Positions 58,193-64,000 of a stretch of 64,000 nt of DNA are shown here, piece by piece. Source of the DNA: Gordionus sp. m RMFG-2023 (lineage: Eukaryota; Nematomorpha; Gordioida; Chordodea; Parachordodidae); contig NC_088778.1 of NCBI RefSeq assembly GCF_954871325.1, positions 22,119,120 through 22,183,119 of the forward strand, read 5' to 3'. Both the position numbers and the translations under genes were made by a program. The notes under the pieces are model-generated. The model made no database searches. It worked only from the letters and a program-made list of their open reading frames with translations, and was not told where the DNA came from. Position 1 is the stretch's first letter. Every line of letters begins with the position of its first letter.

Positions 58193-58787
58193 ATTAATAT
58201 ATTATTTTTTAAAAATTACTTTAATAATCGAATATTAAATCATGGGTATTATAAAATAACCCATGGCGTAGCCAGGATGGATCCATGGGAGGGGGGGTTA
58301 AATGGGAAGGGGGGGCTTCACCCCCAAACTGCATTTATAAAATTGCCAATATTAGTAACAAAATTTTGGCCACATTCATGATTAATACGCGACTGAAAGC
58401 ATTATTCTGAAAATTTTATAAATGTTTGGTCAATTGTAAATTAATTCAATCCATTCGGTGTAGAAAGAAGAAAAAAGTCCTCCCAAACCTCCCATTTTTT
58501 ATGATCACTCAATATATCTTATTCTATGTTAAAAATAATTATTTTAATTAAATTTTTGCATATAACAAAATTTTGCCTTTATTTAACTATGTATTTATTT
58601 TAATGGTAATATACAATAAAATAAATTTCAAAATGTAGAAATTTTATACAGATTATATTAAAAATTTATTCTAAATAACTAAATTTAAAAAATATATAAT
58701 TACAATAAAACGGTATTTAAAAAAATTTAATTTAACAATTATAATTAATACAAATGAGTATATTAATAAAACATAAATAATTCTTAT

Positions 58788-59019
58788 TATAGATCTGCAA
58801 AAGTATGAAAATCGGGTTCGGGCTGAGTCGGGCCTAATTGTTTTTTTAAAAAATTTTGGCCGGGTTGGGTCGGGCCTTGGAATTTTTTTTTATAAAAACT
58901 AAACGCCATATCTTTTATTTTGAGTAATTATAAAAATGAATTTCTTTATTTAAATGCCCTTTTGTAAAATAATTTCGGGCCGGGTAGGCTTGAAAAATTA
59001 GGCCCTATGCAGATCACTA
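58788..59019. mobile_element. 232-bp hAT MITE with exact 8-bp duplication
   Basis: It starts TATAGATCTGCA, ends TGCAGATCACTA, and is flanked on both sides by ATTCTTAT (58780-58787 and 59020-59027). GGGTTCGGGCTGAGTCGGGCC and CGGGCCGGGTAGG lie near the ends. It is in the same family as 48540-48861. Copy A carries the uninterrupted target (AATTCTTATTGTAAATG), confirming the insertion point. Confidence 0.9.
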
Positions 59020-59088
59020 ATTCTTATTGCAAATGCAATATTTTCATTAAAAATAGTATAATATATAAATATTATGACTAAGAATTCA

Positions 59089-59934
59089 GGTAACAGATTA
59101 AATCATGGGGAAATTTTCATATATTATTATTTTTTTATTATTTTTTTTTAATATTTTTTTTTATTTATTTTTTTAAAAATTTTTTATTTATTTTTTTTAG
59201 ATTGTCTGGATTTTGGTAGAAATTTTTGAATGTTACCTTTTTCTTTCAATTGGCGTATTTTTAGATTTTTTTTTAATAAATAAATATCGTGTGGAGTATT
59301 AAACGTTTATGGAGGGATCTTAAGGCAAGCATCCCAAGAAATGGAAAAAAATCTTCGAATATTCTTATTTCCGTAATATTAAAAATATGTCTAATATAAA
59401 TAAATTAATTAAATTTTTAAATGATATAAATTCATATAGAACTATTTTTGTTTTTCCTTAAAAATATATATATCTATATTATCATTGTATATATGTTATG
59501 TTTATTCAAATAAATTGATTAATTATTTAGTATACCTATTTTTATTAAATTCTTAAATATACTCTGTTTTTCTAAATTCTTAAATATACTTTTTTTTTCT
59601 AAATTCTTAAATATACTCTTTTTTTCTAAATTCTTAAATATACTCTTTTTTCTAAATTCTTAAATATACTCTTTTTTTCTAAATTCTTAAATATACTCTT
59701 TTTTTCTAAATTCTTAAATATACTCTTTTTTTCTAAATCTAAATTCTTGAATATACTCTTTTTTTCTAAATTCTTAAATATACTTAAGATTTTTTTTAAA
59801 TTTAAAAAAAATAATAAATAAAAAAATATATTTTAAAAAAAATAAATAAAAAAAATATATTAAAAAAAAATAAATAAAAAAAAATAATATATGAAAATTT
59901 CCCCAAAAATTTCCCCATGATTTAATCTGTTACC
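59089..59934. mobile_element. 846-bp MITE with long inverted ends and a tandem-repeat core
   Basis: The left end GGTAACAGATTAAATCATGG is exactly mirrored at the right (CCATGATTTAATCTGTTACC). Inversion continues through GGGGAAATTTTCATATATTA, apart from a short duplicated GGGGAAATTT near the right end, and into T-rich/A-rich tracts. Flanks AGAATTCA (59081-59088) and ATAATTCA (59935-59942) match at 7 of 8. The near-identity of the ends implies a young insertion. Confidence 0.82.
59543..59785. repeat. Minisatellite, about nine copies of a 26-bp unit
   Basis: The unit CTAAATTCTTAAATATACTC followed by a T run is repeated head to tail about nine times. Variation is mostly in the length of the T run plus one short CTAAAT insertion near 59733. 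It lies in the middle of the 59089-59934 element. Confidence 0.9.
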
Positions 59935-60069
59935 ATAATTCATTATGATTACGTTTTGAATATAAAAATTTTATGACTAATAACATATTATAATAATATA
60001 GAAATTTTATGATTTGAATTTATAAAGAGAGGTCTACTTTTTTTTGAGATTCGACTAATTTATCTGGAT

Positions 60070-60625
60070 TCAAATTTTTATCTAGAATAATCTTATAAAT
60101 ATTTAATATTGCGAATCCATTTAAACGGCTTGCTATTTCTTAAATAGGTTTTTAACCTTTTCAAACTTGAAAAAGACCTTTCATTAGTGCAGGTGCTAAT
60201 CGGTAAGGTAGCTAAAATAAAAAGCAATGTTTTGATATTAGGCAGAGAATCTAAAGTGCAATTACACATGTAAAGGGCCTGCAAAGCATTTTTAGGTCTC
60301 AAAGAGTACTCTATTCTGTCAAAATTTTATACCAAAATTCGACTTCATAGAGTAACTTATCATACGATCCTGATAATTCATCAGAATAAAACTTTGAGAT
60401 ATTCTTAATATCCTCTCGCGTTTCAAGTGTATTCAGACTCAACCAGCAAAAGAAAATAAAAGCTGTTTAAAATAAAATTTTGACTAATAAATCTTTCCTT
60501 TAATTGAAATATAAATGTACCAATAAGGGGAGTAAAAATATTTAATTTATAAAAATCCTCAATCGTATGCATCAATATATAAGCGATTGGACTATCTAGA
60601 AACTACTCTAGGTTTTCAATAATAA
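60070..60625 (-). pseudogene. hAT transposase C-terminal part with dimerisation domain
   Basis: In the minus frame 60093-60302, ALQALYMCNCTLDSL is followed by LATLPISTCTNERSFSSLKR and LKTYLRNS. This is the hAT dimerisation signature (LLTLPVSTAxxERSFSxLKRLKTYLR), which mediates transposase assembly. Upstream, DNA to 60625 aligns with copy A 35263-35650 but contains stops. This domain is the one deleted from copy A, so the two copies are complementary remnants of one family. Confidence 0.85.
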
Positions 60626-60634
60626 ATTACATCT

Positions 60635-61131
60635 AAGTGATATAAGAGATTTCTCCAATTTAAAATATTTTGAATCTTATGATTTTACGATCTTTACAGA
60701 TATTTTTACATCTTTTCTTTAAAATATTAGTTCAAAATTTAATAGGAATCTGAATCTAATATTGAGACGCAGCCTTAAGCATGAAGTTTGCCAAACTTCT
60801 ACATCAATTCTGTAGTTTAAGTCAATATGTAAGTGGTACAGCATATATAATATTTTTTCCCTTAATTACTCAGAATCAAAACTACTTAAAAGTAATTTTT
60901 ACTGAATTCCCAATAGATGATTTTACTAAATAAAAGTTTTAATTTTCTCAGAATTGAATTTCTTATAAAATATAATATATTGCTCAAAAATATTTACTAT
61001 TTATTTTATTTAAGTGCATAAGCATAATTTTTTGAGTTTTGAAATTAATCATTATTCTGTGTCTTAATAATTAGGAAAATTGAATAAAATAATTCTGAGG
61101 GGATTTTAAAAAAATAGCAAAATTTTCTATG
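60635..61131. other. Intergenic DNA, nothing recognised
   Basis: AT-rich sequence with no domain-bearing frame and no bounded repeat. Confidence 0.4.
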
Positions 61132-61139
61132 ATTTTTAA

Positions 61140-61840
61140 TAGGGGTGTACCGATACCACTTTCTGGAGGCCGATCCGATCCGATATTTCAGATATTAAAT
61201 TGATATCGGCCAATAACCGATCCGATATCATATCTAATTTTGTATTCTGCAAAGATACCGGTTTTAATTTTTAATATACTTTTTATTAGTACAACATCTA
61301 TAATTTTACTATACCATAACATATGTCATTTAAATATATTATAATGGTCAGTTATAGTTTATATTCAATTCAATTGCTATTATTTATATAATAAGTAATA
61401 ACATTAATCTATTTACATAATTAGTAATAAAAAAATATATTATGAAATTTGAAATTAATATTTAAAATTAATATATCGAAGATTTCTTTTTATATCAGAG
61501 ATATGTCGGCGGTGATGGGGACTGTTAATATCACTAGCATCACTAAAAACAGATACTGAAGAGATTAATGAACACTTTTTTAAACAGAATGCGAAAAAAA
61601 ATAACTATATTGCAGAATGTTTATTAACTAATTATTTCTATTAAAAAAATTAAACATAAAAATGTATTTCGATTTTATTAAAATAAATGGTTTTTTAGAT
61701 ATAACTTTTTTTAAATTTTGTTAAAAGCGCCATTTTATATCGGATCGGAAAATTTTATAATATTTGCCGATAACCGATATTTTAAAATGAGCGAAATATC
61801 GGCCCGATCCGATCCGATATAAAATATCGGTACATCCCTA
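61140..61840. mobile_element. 701-bp hAT element with ATCGG-type ends, exact 8-bp duplication
   Basis: It starts TAGGGGTGTACCGATACC, ends ATATCGGTACATCCCTA, and is flanked on both sides by ATTTTTAA (61132-61139 and 61841-61848). Subterminal GATCCGATCCGATAT repeats occur at both ends. No transposase motif is readable inside. The 18588-20044 element has related ends. Confidence 0.88.
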
Positions 61841-61849
61841 ATTTTTAAT

Positions 61850-62271
61850 AATAATCTGAGGAATCTGCAAAAATTCTTAGATTTTAGTATTTTATCTTGA
61901 TTGGAAAAATTTATAAGCATTTAAAGTTATTTAATCAAATTTACTCATAATGGCATAAAGCACATTTAAAAAATTTATTTTGGAAGTGGGAGGGGGGTGG
62001 GAAGGGTAAATTTATTGGGATAAAAACCTGAACCAAATATCCACTCCGTACTTACAAACATGCGTGAGAAGAGCCCAGAAAGATATTGGTTAATTTATTT
62101 TTTATCATATCAGATAAAGGTTACATTTTTACTTAATAGATAATGGGTAATAAAAGATCCATAAAACATTTCTCGTTTATGATTTAAGGAACTTTTGTGA
62201 GTAAATTAATATTCAATATGTTGTTTTCCTTTAAATAAATGCATTCGCAATATAATTATAGTTTCGCTGTA
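61850..62271. other. Intergenic DNA, nothing recognised
   Basis: No gene or bounded repeat is seen apart from a G-rich run at about 61990. Confidence 0.4.
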
Positions 62272-62490
62272 ATCTGCTCTCGGTAATGACTTCGGGCAAA
62301 CATATTCGCGGTAAAAAATTCGTTGTAAAGGGTTCGCGATAAAAGTTTCACTATAACAGGTTCGCGATAAAAGTTTCTATAACGGGTTCTCAATAAAAGT
62401 TTCGTTAAAATGTAATCACTCTAATGAATTCGCGGTTAAGGTTTCAAAGAAATAAATTCGCGATATTGATTTCGCTATAAAAGTTTCGTT
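62230..62490. repeat. Degenerate TTCGCGATAAAAGTTTC array
   Basis: TTCGCGGTAAAAAATTCG, TTCGCGATAAAAGTTTC (twice), TTCTCAATAAAAGTTTCG, TTCGCGGTTAAGGTTTC and TTCGCGATATTGATTTCG follow one another at irregular 20-40 bp spacing. They alternate TTCGCG(A/G)TAA with GTTTC(G/A)nTATAA. CpG-bearing repeats are conspicuous in this AT-rich sequence. Single units of similar type occur at 48130-48170, 50880-50920 and 63855-63915. It is neither a clean tandem array nor a transposon end. Confidence 0.6.
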
Positions 62491-62689
62491 GAATTGACCC
62501 GATATGCTAGGTTTGACCTTGGCCTTTGGGACAGAACTTTTTAAAATTTAGTTAGGAACAATTTTAGGGAGGAAAATTCTTTATAAATTTAGAAAAAAAC
62601 CTATAAAATATGTACAATATCTTAAAAGCATATAAAATTAAAATGCATGCTACATTTTTTTCTTGCCCCTCTTTCCGAAAGCATGTGGC

Positions 62690-62905
62690 TAGTGTTGTTA
62701 AAAAGCCCTATTCGAGTCGATTTTAAAAAACGGCCCGATTAAGATAATAACCTAAATAGCATTATGCAAGCCTATAGATTTTGCTCGTAGCTGGCTAACT
62801 GCTTGGACATCTATTTGCCAAATTTCGATGCTTGCATAATATTATTTTAGTTAAATCTTAATGGGTTATTTTGAAAAATCGACATAGGGCTTTTTAACAA
62901 CACTA
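62690..62905. mobile_element. 216-bp MITE, TAGTGTTGTTAAA family, with 8-bp duplication
   Basis: It starts TAGTGTTGTTAAAAAGCCC, ends GGGCTTTTTAACAACACTA, and is flanked by CATGTGGC (62682-62689) and CATGTGGT (62906-62913), 7 of 8. It is the best-bounded member of the family seen at 10464, 11856, 18430 and 19273. The 8-bp duplication assigns the whole family to hAT-like transposition. Confidence 0.85.
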
Positions 62906-63301
62906 CATGTGGTTATGTCCTCCTTGCATAAAAAAATTAATTGTTCACATGTTTAAATTTCTAATTTTTGTTACGGAGCACCATGTCGATAAATAGCTCT
63001 ATACTAAAATGATTTTTAAAATTGGTTATATGAAGGTAATCTACGTGTAAAATAGGGATTGGAATATATTAGATATAGGCGAAAGCCTAATTTTGGCTAC
63101 TGTTTTTCTTAGGTATAATACTATATTTCATAATTTTTCAAATTCTTTTTGACATAATCTGCTTGATCTTTATAAATATATATATGGAATATGGTTAGCT
63201 TCAAAATAAAAAAAAATAGTGCTGCGCAATATGGAACTATTTACCCACACCTGCTTTCCGTAACATTAGCCTTTAAATCTATGTGGTGTGTATATTCAAA
63301 T

Positions 63302-63700
63302 TAGAGGTCTGCAATGGGCGGGTTTTTAGCCCAGCCGTCCAATATTTTTGAAAAAATTTAACCTGCCCGCTCAACCCATCCATTTTTTCAAATAAATATA
63401 CCTAACCAGCCTCTGGTCCATAACTCTTCACCGACAGCCTGCCCATTAGTCCAAAACTTTTAACCAGCCCACCCATTATTTATAAAAAAAAAATTTAACC
63501 CACACTGCCTATACAAAATTTAAATAAGCATTCTTTCAATTTTTTCAAGTATCTAATAAAAATAATGATTTAGTTACAGCGCTATATCCCTATAAAAAGT
63601 TTTATAATTTAGGAAATTACTGTATTAAGTATAAAAAAAATATTCAAGTTGAATTACGGATAAGAAATTTGACAATATAATATTTAAAAAAATGATAAAA
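63302..63700. mobile_element. CCCGCCC-rich hAT derivative, left part only
   Basis: It starts TAGAGGTCTGCAATGGGCGG after ATTCAAAT. Decayed CCCGCCC-type units follow, then AATTTAGGAAATTAC and ATTAAGTATAAAAAAAATAT, which align with 54185-54215 of the 800-bp element. Similarity fades near 63690, and no right terminus is seen before the window ends. Confidence 0.6.
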
Positions 63701-64000
63701 CACTAAAATATTAAAAGTATAAAAATATTTAAAATTACTAAATAAAAATAAATATATATATTATAAGTATCGGAGGCTCTAAAAAGAGCTTAATTTAATA
63801 ATGAATATGTACCTAAAAAACAAGTATAATTGTGTTTAAAAATTTCTAGTTGAAGTTTTCATTTAAATGGATTCGCAATTTTCGTTTGTTATGTTAAAAA
63901 TTTTTCGCGATAAAGTTTTTTAAAAAATATGTAGACTGTAAAAAATTGCCTTTAATTGATATGACTATTGGCTAAAATATAAAGTTATTTAATTTTGAAT

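Larger units (their letters stand above)
58260..60630 (-). mobile_element. hAT copy C, interrupted by two younger elements
   Basis: It starts near CATGGCGTAGCCAGG with a G tract. It then follows copy A (34609 onward) closely through ACAAAATTTTGGC, GAAAGCATTATTC and AACCTCCCATTTTTTATGATC, and again from 60237 to about 60625 (copy A 35270-35650). Insertions at 58788-59019 and 59089-59934 interrupt it, each with its own target duplication. Unlike copy A it keeps the region encoding the dimerisation domain. The transposase 5' part beyond about 60630 is missing, so the copy is truncated. Confidence 0.78.

Noticed and set aside
59543-59785. CRISPR-like array
   Set aside because: Units are contiguous with no unique spacers, and the DNA is eukaryotic. 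It is a minisatellite inside a MITE.
60093-60302. Intact host gene encoding a short dimerisation protein
   Set aside because: Surrounding sequence aligns with a dead hAT copy and contains stops; it is a transposase remnant.

Overview
The window is strongly AT-rich eukaryotic DNA with spliced genes, very short GT-AG introns and dense DNA-transposon debris. The animal-type laccase (N-terminal cysteine cluster) and the A20/AN1 protein point to a metazoan, probably an invertebrate. I cannot name the species. Codon use fits the standard code, since TAA, TAG and TGA all end frames cleanly. Nothing suggests bacteria, an organelle or a virus.

Genes: two can be modelled exon by exon from the sequence. 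(1) 16322-17244 (+), four exons, 263 aa, an A20/AN1 zinc-finger protein of the ZFAND5/6 type. It has an NRF1-like palindrome and a CACGTG E-box about 280-300 bp upstream. (2) 41150-51292 (+), eight exons, 667 aa, a secreted multicopper oxidase (laccase) with all copper ligands present. Its introns are 40-113 bp except intron 6, which is about 7.8 kb and holds a dead Tc1/mariner element and several small repeats. A third gene, 3250-4536 (+), is only partly resolved and encodes a lysine-rich protein I do not recognise.

Mobile DNA: most of the rest is hAT-superfamily material. Bounded elements with 8-bp target duplications (exact or one mismatch) lie at 13434-15276, 29133-29199, 34609-37165, 48540-48861, 51874-52776, 53874-54673, 57277-58132, 58788-59019, 59089-59934, 61140-61840 and 62690-62905. 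Several keep pieces of transposase: BED finger, DUF4371-like catalytic region or C-terminal dimerisation region. Elements are nested up to three deep (11856-13388; 58260-60630). A non-LTR retrotransposon 3' fragment lies at 25555-26135 and a Tc1/mariner with long inverted repeats at 44891-46256.

Layout: 0.8-4.6 kb, repeats and the lysine-rich gene; 4.6-16 kb, intergenic DNA and nested hATs; 16-17.4 kb, the A20/AN1 gene; 18.4-22.8 kb, repeat cluster with a decayed BED finger; 25-30 kb, LINE fragment and repeats; 34.6-39.2 kb, hAT cluster; 41.1-51.4 kb, laccase; 51.8-64 kb, almost continuous hAT derivatives. The host genes show no sign of working together. The coherent story is one or a few active hAT lineages spawning non-autonomous copies, with a possible preference for TTCRAA-type targets.
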